Made by a program: the position numbers and the translations under genes
Shown here: piece by piece, positions 22,247 through 28,444 of the stretch
Position numbering within the stretch: position 1 is the stretch's first letter
How the letters are laid out: each line of letters begins with the position of its first letter
The notes under the pieces: generated by a model
Database searches by the model: none
What the model saw: the letters and a program-made list of their open reading frames with translations, nothing else
What the model was told of the DNA's origin: nothing
Virus record (IMG/VR): IMGVR_UViG_3300050017_000010
Location: 1 to 35,738 of that record
From: a virus
Direction: 5' to 3' (one strand)
Length of the DNA: 35,738 bases

Positions 22247-22642
22247 ATGAAATACGTAACGATAGTACTGATGTTTATGCTGGCGGCCTGCGGACCTGAC
22301 CAAAACCCCGCCGCTCGACCGTTTTTGACTTGCACCACGAGTGATACGGCCCAAGGCGCACTTATTCAATGCCCGGATGGATCGTCATCATTAGTTACTA
22401 GCGGGGCTAACGGTACGCCAGGGACAGTCATAACTGCCGTCCAGTTCTGCCCGAATGTGACGCCTGTCTACCCGTCGACCTTCCCAGAAAGCGGGATATG
22501 CCTAGACGGTACCATGTATGGCGTCTATAGCGCTAATGGCGGATTCCTGGCCGCACTTCCGCCTGGGCAGTACAGCAGTGATGGAATTAATGCAAGTTGT
22601 ACCTTTACTATTCAACCAAACTGTGTTATCGTAAATCAATAA
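22247..22642 (+). CDS. Outer-envelope lipoprotein
   Basis: A 131-aa precursor with a lipoprotein signal peptide: MKYVTIVLMFMLAACG, lipobox LAAC with Cys15 as the acylated residue. The mature part has four to six further cysteines, a short collagen-like stretch (GANGTPGT) and a C-terminal domain (AVQFCPNVTPVYPSTFPES and NGGFLAALPPGQYSSDG) that I associate with proteins near phage collagen-like genes. SD AGGAGG at ideal distance. A lipoprotein made during infection could alter the host surface, for example to block superinfection; that is inference. Confidence 0.85.
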   Translation: MKYVTIVLMFMLAACGPDQNPAARPFLTCTTSDTAQGALIQCPDGSSSLVTSGANGTPGTVITAVQFCPNVTPVYPSTFPESGICLDGTMYGVYSANGGFLAALPPGQYSSDGINASCTFTIQPNCVIVNQ

Positions 22643-22652
22643 AGGAGATTTC

Positions 22653-23552
22653 ATGAAACTAAAGAATAACTACATTTTTATCGGGGCAGCAATCGTATTG
22701 CTGTTTGCTCTGTTGACGCCGGCCTTTGCTGCTACGAGTGCCTCAGATAGTACCAAAGATCTCATTGTACTGAACGAGGCTAACACAGTCAGTCTACGCG
22801 GTGTCGTAGACGGCTCTTCTGTGGCCGAAGTGATCAAGGGCATTGAAAAACTCAATGATCAAAAAGTGCCACTTATTGGCAAGATCCGTCATAAACTATT
22901 TACACCAAAACCCATCTACCTTGTACTATATACGCCCGGAGGCGACGTTGGTGCTGGCCTTGAACTTGTAGAGGCAATTAAAGGAAGTGTGCGCCCCGTT
23001 CATACAATTACGATGTTTGCTGCAAGTATGGGATTCCAGATCGCCCAGCAGCTGGGCACCCGCTATATCTTAGAGACGGGCACTCTGATGAGTCACCATG
23101 CCAAAGGCAGTGTTGGAGGCGAGATCGGCGGGCGCGGAACTAGCCAGATTCAATCTCGTTTAGGTTATTTCGAACGATTATTGACTGAATTAGACCTACA
23201 AACAGTGGCGCGCACAGGAGGTAAACAAACACTGGCTAGTTACCAAGAGGCGTACGACCATGAGCTGTGGGTATCGGGCAAAGAATCTGTCGCTCAAGGG
23301 TACGCCGATGAGGTAGTGACTGTACGCTGCGATGCAAGTTTGGCCGGGTATGAAATGCATACGGTCGATATCCCCACGCCATTTGGTAATATCGCTGTTG
23401 ATTATGACTCTGCCAAATGTCCTCTAAATTCTGCGCCTAAGAATGCTAGGCCGCATAAACAGATCGTTAATGATAAATTGGATGCAGCTTTAACCGAATT
23501 CAAAGACACCTATGATAACATCCAAAACCACATTATTCCGATGACGTACTAA
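22653..23552 (+). CDS. Exported ClpP-like serine protease
   Basis: A 299-aa protein with a classical Sec signal peptide (residues 1-26, MKLKNNYIFIGAAIVLLFAL then LTPAFA/A). The mature domain has the ClpP fold: LYTPGGDVGAGLELVEAI (92-109), nucleophile S125 in MFAASMGFQIAQQLG, and H148/H149 in TLMSHHAKG. The third residue aligns with E204 (HELWVSG before GYADEV), in place of the usual Asp, with D202 nearby. A 70-residue C-terminal extension follows. Ordinary ClpP is cytoplasmic, so a periplasmic one is unusual. SD AAGGAG. Adjacent to lipoprotein and cytochrome genes. Confidence 0.85.
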   Translation: MKLKNNYIFIGAAIVLLFALLTPAFAATSASDSTKDLIVLNEANTVSLRGVVDGSSVAEVIKGIEKLNDQKVPLIGKIRHKLFTPKPIYLVLYTPGGDVGAGLELVEAIKGSVRPVHTITMFAASMGFQIAQQLGTRYILETGTLMSHHAKGSVGGEIGGRGTSQIQSRLGYFERLLTELDLQTVARTGGKQTLASYQEAYDHELWVSGKESVAQGYADEVVTVRCDASLAGYEMHTVDIPTPFGNIAVDYDSAKCPLNSAPKNARPHKQIVNDKLDAALTEFKDTYDNIQNHIIPMTY

Positions 23553-23553
23553 T

Positions 23554-23685
23554 ATGATACACGAAGCTATCCCCTACATCATCGTTTACGGAGTGCTGGC
23601 GGCAATGCCGGTCTATAAATTGTGGGCGGCTTATCTTCGTAGGCCGCCCACTATCGAACTTACTGATTTAAGACAGTTACGATGA
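23554..23685 (+). CDS. 43-aa membrane-associated microprotein
   Basis: A short gene filling the gap between the exported protease and the cytochrome. The peptide has a hydrophobic segment (about 6-22, IPYIIVYGVLAAMPVYK) and a charged tail (YLRRPPTIELTDLRQLR). The ATG is 1 nt after the protease stop, and its TGA overlaps the cytochrome ATG (ATGA), giving translational coupling. No clear SD. It contains a GC-rich 9-bp inverted repeat (23622-23651) in its coding sequence. Confidence 0.6.
   Translation: MIHEAIPYIIVYGVLAAMPVYKLWAAYLRRPPTIELTDLRQLR
23622..23651 (+). repeat. GC-rich hairpin inside microprotein gene
   Basis: gtgggcggc at 23622-23630 and gccgcccac at 23643-23651 form a perfect 9-bp stem, extendable by three weaker pairs to a UCUUCG loop. 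No U-run follows, so it is not a terminator in this direction. It may stabilise or pause the mRNA just before the cytochrome gene. Confidence 0.55.
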
Positions 23686-23960
23686 TACTGGGATTATTGC
23701 TGGCCACCGCTATCGACGTACAAAACGGTAGAGATGTGTATATTCGCAATTGCACTTCTTGCCACAATACAAATCCGAGAGTTGATGGAAGCATAGCCCC
23801 CTCCGTGTGGGGCAGTAGCCGCGAACTGATAGAAGCCAGGGTGATTAAGGCCGAGTACCCTAAAGACTATAAGCCTAAACGCAATACGCATATAATGCAG
23901 CCGCTGCCTTTTCTAGGGCGCCACGTCTCAGAAATATACGCATACCTCAATAGCAATTGA
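23682..23960 (+). CDS. Monoheme class I c-type cytochrome
   Basis: A 92-aa protein with a covalent heme site NCTSCH (C24, C27, H28) and a likely axial Met72 in HIMQPLPFLG. The surrounding layout is class I: GRDVYIRNCTSCHN (N-terminal helix), DGSIAPSVWGSSRELIEARV, and a C-terminal helix HVSEIYAYLN. The first 10 residues (MILGLLLATA) are hydrophobic and could act as a short signal or anchor, though there is no basic n-region. Heme attachment would need host cytochrome c maturation in the periplasm. ATG overlaps the previous stop. It would carry electrons in host respiration or redox chemistry. Confidence 0.85.
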   Translation: MILGLLLATAIDVQNGRDVYIRNCTSCHNTNPRVDGSIAPSVWGSSRELIEARVIKAEYPKDYKPKRNTHIMQPLPFLGRHVSEIYAYLNSN

Positions 23961-23985
23961 CTTTTGCGATACATGGCAGTATGCT
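23957..23985 (+). promoter_or_regulatory. Sigma70-like promoter after the cytochrome gene
   Basis: TTGACT, 17 nt, TATGCT, starting at the cytochrome stop codon and ending about 20 nt before the ATG at 24006. Confidence 0.45.
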
Positions 23986-24005
23986 ATGTATGTCTAGGAG
24001 GAAAT

Positions 24006-24287
24006 ATGCGAAGAACTATCCGTTTCGACACAGTAGATTCGACAGAAACCTTTGAGTTTGATTTGGGCGATATGGGCATTTTTGAATGCACACTGTGCAT
24101 TGCGCGTTACCGCCCGGAGCAAGGGGGTATGTTTGATGAAAAATGGGTCGCTGTGCCTGAGGCGCTAGAAGTATTGGCCGTTGATGGGCAAGACCTTCCA
24201 AGCATAACTCAAGAGTTTCAAAGTATTATCAATCGAATGTTAATCGACCAAACATTAGTAGTGGAAGTGGTGACCTATTTTGACTGA
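24006..24287 (+). CDS. Hypothetical protein
   Basis: A 93-aa protein I do not recognise. It contains a Cys pair (FECTLCIARYR) and acidic/hydrophobic alternation (DSTETFEFDLGDMGIF), suggesting a small beta-rich fold. The longest frame starts at 23964, but AGGAGGAAAT before ATG 24006 gives the true start. Its end overlaps the first alanine-rich paralog by 8 nt. Confidence 0.7.
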   Translation: MRRTIRFDTVDSTETFEFDLGDMGIFECTLCIARYRPEQGGMFDEKWVAVPEALEVLAVDGQDLPSITQEFQSIINRMLIDQTLVVEVVTYFD

Positions 24288-24732
24288 ATTTAATTCCTTG
24301 TCAATAGAGCAAATACTTAAGTCCTATGCCTTTCCATATAGGTTCTATGTCAGATACGCTGTGTACTGTGCTAAGTACGCTATGACTAATGTGAAGGCAG
24401 AGGATCAAGACCCTAGATCCCTAAAGGTTCTAGCCCTAGCAGAGGCCTTCGGCAATGGCCAAGCAATAGACGCTAAAGAACTAGAGGCTGCCGCCCGTGC
24501 CGCCCATACCGCCACCTATACCGCCTATGCCGCCGCCACCTATGCCGCCGCCTATGCCGCCCATACCGCCGCCTATACCGCCTATGCCGCCACCTATACC
24601 GCCTATGCCACCGCCTATGCCGCCTATGCCGCCGCCACCAGCGCCGCCTCCACAGAAGAACTAAAAGACTATCTTATAGATACTATTAGTAAAGAGTTTA
24701 ATGACTTAGAACTAATGTTGATGCGGAGTTAG
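24280..24732 (+). CDS. Alanine-rich repeat protein, paralog 1
   Basis: A 150-aa protein with a conserved N-terminus (SLSIEQILKSYAFPYRFYVR then YAVYCAKYAM), a segment EDQDPRSLKVLALAEAFGNG, then a low-complexity alanine-rich region (about 68-123) with Tyr, His or Thr every third or fourth residue, and the tail STEELKDYLIDTISKEFNDL. It resembles Ala-rich helical proteins related to the putative immunity (Imm5-like) group; function unknown. TTG start at 24280 is inferred from overlap and alignment with paralog 2, without a good SD. The second copy at 24777 is nearly identical outside the repeats. Confidence 0.7.
   Translation: MTEFNSLSIEQILKSYAFPYRFYVRYAVYCAKYAMTNVKAEDQDPRSLKVLALAEAFGNGQAIDAKELEAAARAAHTATYTAYAAATYAAAYAAHTAAYTAYAATYTAYATAYAAYAAATSAASTEELKDYLIDTISKEFNDLELMLMRS
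24487..24649 (+). repeat. GCC-rich codon repeat, paralog 1
   Basis: Tract of GCC codons alternating with TAT, CAT and ACC codons. It encodes the Ala/Tyr/Thr low-complexity region and is prone to slippage. Confidence 0.75.
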
Positions 24733-24735
24733 GGA

Positions 24736-24780
24736 ATGAATATACGCTTTACGCCTTTAGGCGGGAATATCTGCATATGA
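24736..24780 (+). pseudogene. 14-codon frame between the paralogs, probable relic
   Basis: ATG near 24736 after GGAG opens 14 codons (MNIRFTPLGGNICI) whose TGA overlaps the ATG of paralog 2. Its start region matches the sequence after paralog 2 (CTTTACGCCTT at both sites), where a full 72-aa gene follows, so it looks like the cut remnant of that gene left by the tandem duplication. It may still couple translation. Confidence 0.4.
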
Positions 24781-25286
24781 AGAATGAACTTAGCCATCTA
24801 TCAATAGAGCAAATACTTAAGTCCTATGCCTTTCCACATAGGTTCTATGTCAGATACGCTGTGCATTGCGCTAAGTACGCTATGGCTAATGTGAAGGCAG
24901 AGGATCAAGACCCTAGACCCCTAAAGGCTCTAGCCCTAGCAGAGGCCTTCGGCAATGGCCAAGCAATAGACGCTAAAGAACTAGAGGCTGCTGTTGATGC
25001 CGCCTATGCCGCCACCAGCGCCGCCTATGCCGCCGATACCGCCACCAGCGCCGCCACCCATGCCGCCCATGCCGCCCATGCCGCCACCTATGCCGCCCAT
25101 GCCGCCTATGCCACCTATACCGCCTATGCCGCCGCCCATGCCGCCACCTATGCCACCGCCCTTGCCGCCACCTATACCGCCTATGCCACCGCCCATGCCG
25201 CCTCCACAGAAGAACTAAAAGCCTATCTTATAGATACTATTAGTAAAGAGTTTAATGACTTAGAACTAATGTTGATGCGGAGTTAA
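24777..25286 (+). CDS. Alanine-rich repeat protein, paralog 2
   Basis: A 169-aa tandem copy of the gene at 24280-24732. Residues 8-73 differ from paralog 1 at only a few positions (for example FPHRFYVRYAVHCAKYAMAN), and the last 27 residues differ at one. The alanine-rich centre is longer and has a different Tyr/His/Thr/Ser order, so the repeat tract expanded or contracted after duplication. ATG at 24777 has a weak SD and overlaps the stop of a 14-codon frame. The function is unknown; soluble helical repeat proteins of this kind occur in phage and bacterial accessory regions. Confidence 0.75.
   Translation: MKNELSHLSIEQILKSYAFPHRFYVRYAVHCAKYAMANVKAEDQDPRPLKALALAEAFGNGQAIDAKELEAAVDAAYAATSAAYAADTATSAATHAAHAAHAATYAAHAAYATYTAYAAAHAATYATALAATYTAYATAHAASTEELKAYLIDTISKEFNDLELMLMRS
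24997..25204 (+). repeat. GCC-rich codon repeat, paralog 2
   Basis: Second and longer GCC-codon tract with interspersed TAT, CAT, ACC and AGC codons. The order differs from the first tract, while flanking DNA is nearly identical. Confidence 0.75.
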
Positions 25287-25289
25287 CTT

Positions 25290-25508
25290 ATGCCCACTTT
25301 ACGCCTTGATATGATACAACTGTCTAAATATCACTGGCATATTGTCTCGCCAAAAGGACATATAATTCAAAATAATCTAAGCTTTTCAAATAGATATAGA
25401 GCAGAGGAATATGTTAAAAATTACATATCAAGTTATGTTAATTGGAGCTATACTGTTATCACCTTGGAGGAGGAAAATAACAATGAAAGATCAAAAACAG
25501 GAAACTAA
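25290..25508 (+). CDS. Hypothetical protein
   Basis: A 72-aa protein (MPTLRLDMIQLSKYHWHIVS) with mixed beta/alpha character and many Tyr and Asn. It resembles small KTNxxWH-type phage proteins only in composition. GGAG lies 7 nt before ATG 25290, inside the last codons of paralog 2. Its first codons match the DNA after paralog 1, marking it as part of the duplicated unit. Function unknown. Confidence 0.65.
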   Translation: MPTLRLDMIQLSKYHWHIVSPKGHIIQNNLSFSNRYRAEEYVKNYISSYVNWSYTVITLEEENNNERSKTGN

Positions 25509-25752
25509 AGTGTATAAAGTAGAATTCACATTAGAGAGCCTAACAGTATTCTCTATTGCAGGTATGCAAGTATATTGGCAGGACTCTAAGCATCCACAGG
25601 CCGCGGGGCCATTTGCCAGCGTATGGGAGTGTATGGAGGATTACAAGCGTACTTATCTCCGTATTAAAGCGGTACCTATCAAAGGATGGCCATCAGAGGC
25701 GCCCTTAGCAACTATCATTTCAGTCGATTTTAAGGCTAAAAAGCGCATATAA
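25483..25752 (+). CDS. Hypothetical protein
   Basis: An 89-aa protein (MKDQKQETKVYKVEFTLESL). It looks like an alpha/beta domain with VYWQDSKHPQAAGPFASVWE and a basic C-terminus. The ORF can be read from 25411, but GGAGGAGG upstream of ATG 25483 sets the start. It overlaps the previous gene by 26 nt. Last gene before the virion block. Function unknown. Confidence 0.7.
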   Translation: MKDQKQETKVYKVEFTLESLTVFSIAGMQVYWQDSKHPQAAGPFASVWECMEDYKRTYLRIKAVPIKGWPSEAPLATIISVDFKAKKRI

Positions 25753-25923
25753 TCGAATAGACATAATATTACCCCTCGTATATTGGACATAGGGACTATG
25801 GACAAGGCTTTGAGATATCCTCGAGACCTTCCCCGTTAGTCAGCCTGCGTCTACCGGTGAGATTGTGGAGCGATCTATCTGCCAGCAATCACGTAGCAGG
25901 AATAAAAACGAGGATATACTCCC
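25753..25923 (+). other. Long untranslated leader before the virion block
   Basis: A 171-nt gap with no convincing frame. It begins with AT-rich sequence, then copy A of the 17-nt motif, then about 125 nt of leader ending in a GAGG SD before ATG 25924. The DNA after the motif has several short complementary segments but no clear terminator. Confidence 0.55.
25782..25798 (+). promoter_or_regulatory. Copy A of conserved 17-nt late-promoter-like motif
   Basis: ATTGGACATAGGGACTA, preceded by ACCCCT five nucleotides upstream. It matches 33318-33334 at 16 of 17 positions and the minus-strand copy 4492-4508 at 16 of 17. It lies about 125 nt before the first rightward virion gene. Confidence 0.65.
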
Positions 25924-26586
25924 ATGGCAAATCGCGGTTGGTCTAGTGGTGGAAAAATCTATTCCATGCACACAATGCCCGTACTCATAGACTGTAACTT
26001 TATCGTAGATAGCACTAATGGCAATGGCTTAGGCATTAGAAGCCTTAAAGGCCCTTCTGTCGCTAACGTATTCATGAATACTTCCGCCCCTTTAGCAGGT
26101 TCCGGAAACCCAAATCCAGGCGCCGGTGGCATCGTAGTTCAACTCCAAGACAATTATAATCGATCTCTCTCAGGCTTTAGTTCTATTGTTAGCCCATTGT
26201 CAGGCTCGCCTCTGACCTCTGTTACAGCAGGTACGACCTACGTCATTGTATCTTTGGGCACTGCATCCTTAGCGCAATGGCAAGCAGTTGGCCTCCCGTC
26301 TGGCTTCGCCCCAGCAATTGGTGCAGCTTTTGTTGCTACCGCCTCTCAATCCATTGGTGGATCTGCCGCTGTAGAGATTGTGGCAAGTGCAGGATCTAAC
26401 ATTACAGATATCGAGACTGTTGGTGATCCTAATCAAACCATCGCCCCCTCCGGCACACCAGGACTTGGTGCTCAGATCGTACTTCAATGCTATAAGAACG
26501 GCGTTCAAGCTGCACCTGCCAATGGTAGCGTTATTAGTCTTGCCTTTTACCTAAGTAACTCTAGCGTTCAAGTACAAGGGGAGTAA
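25924..26586 (+). CDS. Virion protein (conserved phage structural candidate)
   Basis: A 220-aa beta-rich protein starting MANRGWSSGGKIYSMHTMPV. The stretches GNGLGIRSLKGPSVANVFMN, VVQLQDNYNRSLSGFSSIVS and LGTASLAQWQAVGLPSGFAP match a protein I recall as a conserved hypothetical virion component in podovirus-like contigs; its exact place in the particle is not known to me. ATG is 125 nt after the late-type motif. The last 20 codons are repeated in diverged form just downstream (26589-26654). Confidence 0.75.
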   Translation: MANRGWSSGGKIYSMHTMPVLIDCNFIVDSTNGNGLGIRSLKGPSVANVFMNTSAPLAGSGNPNPGAGGIVVQLQDNYNRSLSGFSSIVSPLSGSPLTSVTAGTTYVIVSLGTASLAQWQAVGLPSGFAPAIGAAFVATASQSIGGSAAVEIVASAGSNITDIETVGDPNQTIAPSGTPGLGAQIVLQCYKNGVQAAPANGSVISLAFYLSNSSVQVQGE

Positions 26587-26588
26587 CC

Positions 26589-26654
26589 CGTGGCACTGTC
26601 ATAAGCTTAGGGTTTTTACTAAGTAACAGTTCTGTCTCAGTACAAGGTGAGTAA
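26589..26654 (+). pseudogene. Diverged copy of the 3' end of the upstream virion gene
   Basis: In this gap one frame reads RGTVISLGFLLSNSSVSVQG then E and stop, against NGSVISLAFYLSNSSVQVQG then E and stop at the end of the 25924-26586 gene. There is no start and the rest of the copy is missing. Its TAA overlaps the ATG of the next gene (TAATG), as an intact upstream gene would. It looks like the leftover end of a replaced allele. Confidence 0.7.
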
Positions 26655-27715
26655 TGGCCTCTTTAGGAATCCCACAACAGTTCTACGTCCAACAGGCTAA
26701 TGGAACAATATTAGTCTCTTGGTCATTGTCTGCAGGCGCTACAGAGTACATCGTACAGCGTAGCCAAGACAATGTTACTTATACGACAGTGGCGACCGTC
26801 TCAGGCAGCCCTCTGGCCACATCATACCTAGACTCAGCGGTAACCCTAGGGACGCAGTACTGGTATCAAGTGAGTACTTCTAATGGTACCATCTCTAGTC
26901 CATTTACTGCACCCGCAAGCGCCGTCCCCACAACATCAGGTGAAATGTGTCTAAGTCAAATACGCTTAGCCGCCATGCAACGCGCTGACAGAGTGAACTC
27001 AAACTTTGTGACATTGCCTGAATGGACAAGCTACATCAATCAATCAATGTTTGAGTTGTATGACTTATTGGTGACTTTATATGAGGACTACTTCTTAGCT
27101 CCTCCTATTCAGTTCACTTCCGATGGTACTACATTCCTATACCCGCTGCCAAATGGCATACTCACCTTTCAAAGTGGCATTAACAACACCATATCTATCG
27201 TAGGTGCGCCCTTCTATAAGCTCATGGGTGTTGACTTAGCCCTTAACAATACAACTAATGGCTATGTCACTATAAATAAGTTTAATTTCACAGATAGAAA
27301 TAGGTTTGTATATCCAAACACCTCAAGTACTATCTACGGGGTATTCAACCTTCAATATAGGGTATTAGGCAGTAATATAGAGTTCATACCTACGCCCTCG
27401 GCTGGGCAACAAATCCGCATTTGGTATATCCCCCGCCTAGTGGAGTTGCTTCAAGACACAGACACCACATCTATGGGTATATCTGGTTGGATTGAGTACG
27501 TTATAGTCAAGGCCGCCTACTATGCACTAACGAAGGAAGAATCTGATACGACTTCACTCGTAATGCAGTTGGCGGCTCTTCAAAAACGAATCGAAGAATC
27601 AGCGGCTAATAGAGACGCAGGTTTGCCGGATAAGATATCTGACGCCAGGTCTAACAATGGTACCGGCTGGGGCAATAGCAACGGCGGCTGGAATGGCGGC
27701 GTAGCAGGATGGTAA
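26654..27715 (+). CDS. FN3-domain head-tail adaptor/tail protein
   Basis: A 353-aa two-part protein. Residues 1-95 form a fibronectin type III-like domain (WSLSAGATEYIVQRSQDNVT, TQYWYQVSTSNG, PTTSG linker). The remainder resembles podoviral connector proteins between portal and tail (T7 gp11/P22 gp4 type): SQIRLAAMQRADRVNSNFVT, a beta region, then IRIWYIPRLVELLQDTD and the helical GWIEYVIVKAAYYALTKEES. The C-terminus is Gly/Asn/Trp-rich. The adaptor role is inferred from layout and position near the tail hub. ATG overlaps the upstream relic stop. Confidence 0.7.
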   Translation: MASLGIPQQFYVQQANGTILVSWSLSAGATEYIVQRSQDNVTYTTVATVSGSPLATSYLDSAVTLGTQYWYQVSTSNGTISSPFTAPASAVPTTSGEMCLSQIRLAAMQRADRVNSNFVTLPEWTSYINQSMFELYDLLVTLYEDYFLAPPIQFTSDGTTFLYPLPNGILTFQSGINNTISIVGAPFYKLMGVDLALNNTTNGYVTINKFNFTDRNRFVYPNTSSTIYGVFNLQYRVLGSNIEFIPTPSAGQQIRIWYIPRLVELLQDTDTTSMGISGWIEYVIVKAAYYALTKEESDTTSLVMQLAALQKRIEESAANRDAGLPDKISDARSNNGTGWGNSNGGWNGGVAGW

Positions 27716-27716
27716 C

Positions 27717-28154
27717 ATGAAGTTATGTAGTAAATGTGATAGCCCTGGAAAATTTAGCCCAGATAAACGAGCGTCCGACGGATTACAAAGCCAATGCCGC
27801 GAATGTTGTAATTCTTATCAGAATTCTAGGCCGTGGCCCGTGAAAACGTTGGAGCAGAGAAGGCGTCATGAGAGGGCTTGGAAATTAAATAATCCAGGTA
27901 AAAAAACAGCTCATGTAGCTAAACGGCAGGCTACAAAAATTCAGGCAACACCTAAGTGGCTTAGCAAACAACAGTTGTTAGAAATTCGCGAGTTTTACAT
28001 AATAGCCAAAGAATTACAATGGCTTAGCGAAGAACCCTTACAAGTTGATCATATCATGCCGCTTAGAGGTAAAGATTCTTGTGGTCTACATGTTCCTTGG
28101 AATTTACAGATATTGCCCAGGAACATCAATATAAGGAAAGGTAATCGCGTCTAA
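27717..28154 (+). CDS. HNH homing-type endonuclease inserted in tail operon
   Basis: A 145-aa HNH nuclease. An N-terminal zinc ribbon (C4, C7, C27, C30) is followed by a basic helical linker and the HNH core LQVDHIMPLRGKDSCGLHVP plus WNLQILPRNINIRKGN (D111, H112, N129). Codon use looks more AT-rich than the neighbouring tail genes, suggesting acquisition. It sits between two virion genes with minimal gaps (stop, 1 nt, ATG; TAATG at the other end), typical of free-standing homing nucleases in phages. Confidence 0.85.
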   Translation: MKLCSKCDSPGKFSPDKRASDGLQSQCRECCNSYQNSRPWPVKTLEQRRRHERAWKLNNPGKKTAHVAKRQATKIQATPKWLSKQQLLEIREFYIIAKELQWLSEEPLQVDHIMPLRGKDSCGLHVPWNLQILPRNINIRKGNRV

Positions 28155-28444
28155 TGGCTTCTAATTTACCTTTAAAACTATCTTGGGATATGGCACAGAC
28201 CAAGTGGGCCTCTCAGCTTAACCCTTTGCTAACTAACCCTATGAATAACATGAGCATTATACCCAATGTGCAACTACAATCAGGTGTCAATGTTATAAAC
28301 ACTCTGCTCGGGCGCACACAACAAGGCTGGGTGTTAGTAGACAAACAGGGCGTAGCAGACATTTACCGCTCTGCACCATTTAACAATCTGACCTTGACAT
28401 TGACGAGTAGTGCCAAAGTACTTGTAAGTATTGGAGTGTTTTAA
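28154..28444 (+). CDS. Small virion-associated protein
   Basis: A 96-aa protein (MASNLPLKLSWDMAQTKWAS) with a helical start and a beta-rich C-terminus (GWVLVDKQGVADIYRSAPFN, TLTLTSSAKVLVSIG). I recall similar small proteins encoded just before collar-fibre genes; role unknown, possibly a trimerising or adaptor piece of the tail. Its stop is directly followed by the fibre gene ATG. Confidence 0.7.
   Translation: MASNLPLKLSWDMAQTKWASQLNPLLTNPMNNMSIIPNVQLQSGVNVINTLLGRTQQGWVLVDKQGVADIYRSAPFNNLTLTLTSSAKVLVSIGVF

Noticed and set aside
24981-25218. Long Gly-rich (minus) and Pro-rich (plus, other frame) ORFs across the alanine repeat region
   Set aside because: They are frame shadows of the GCC-rich repeat in the real Ala-rich gene; no SD and no non-repeat sequence.
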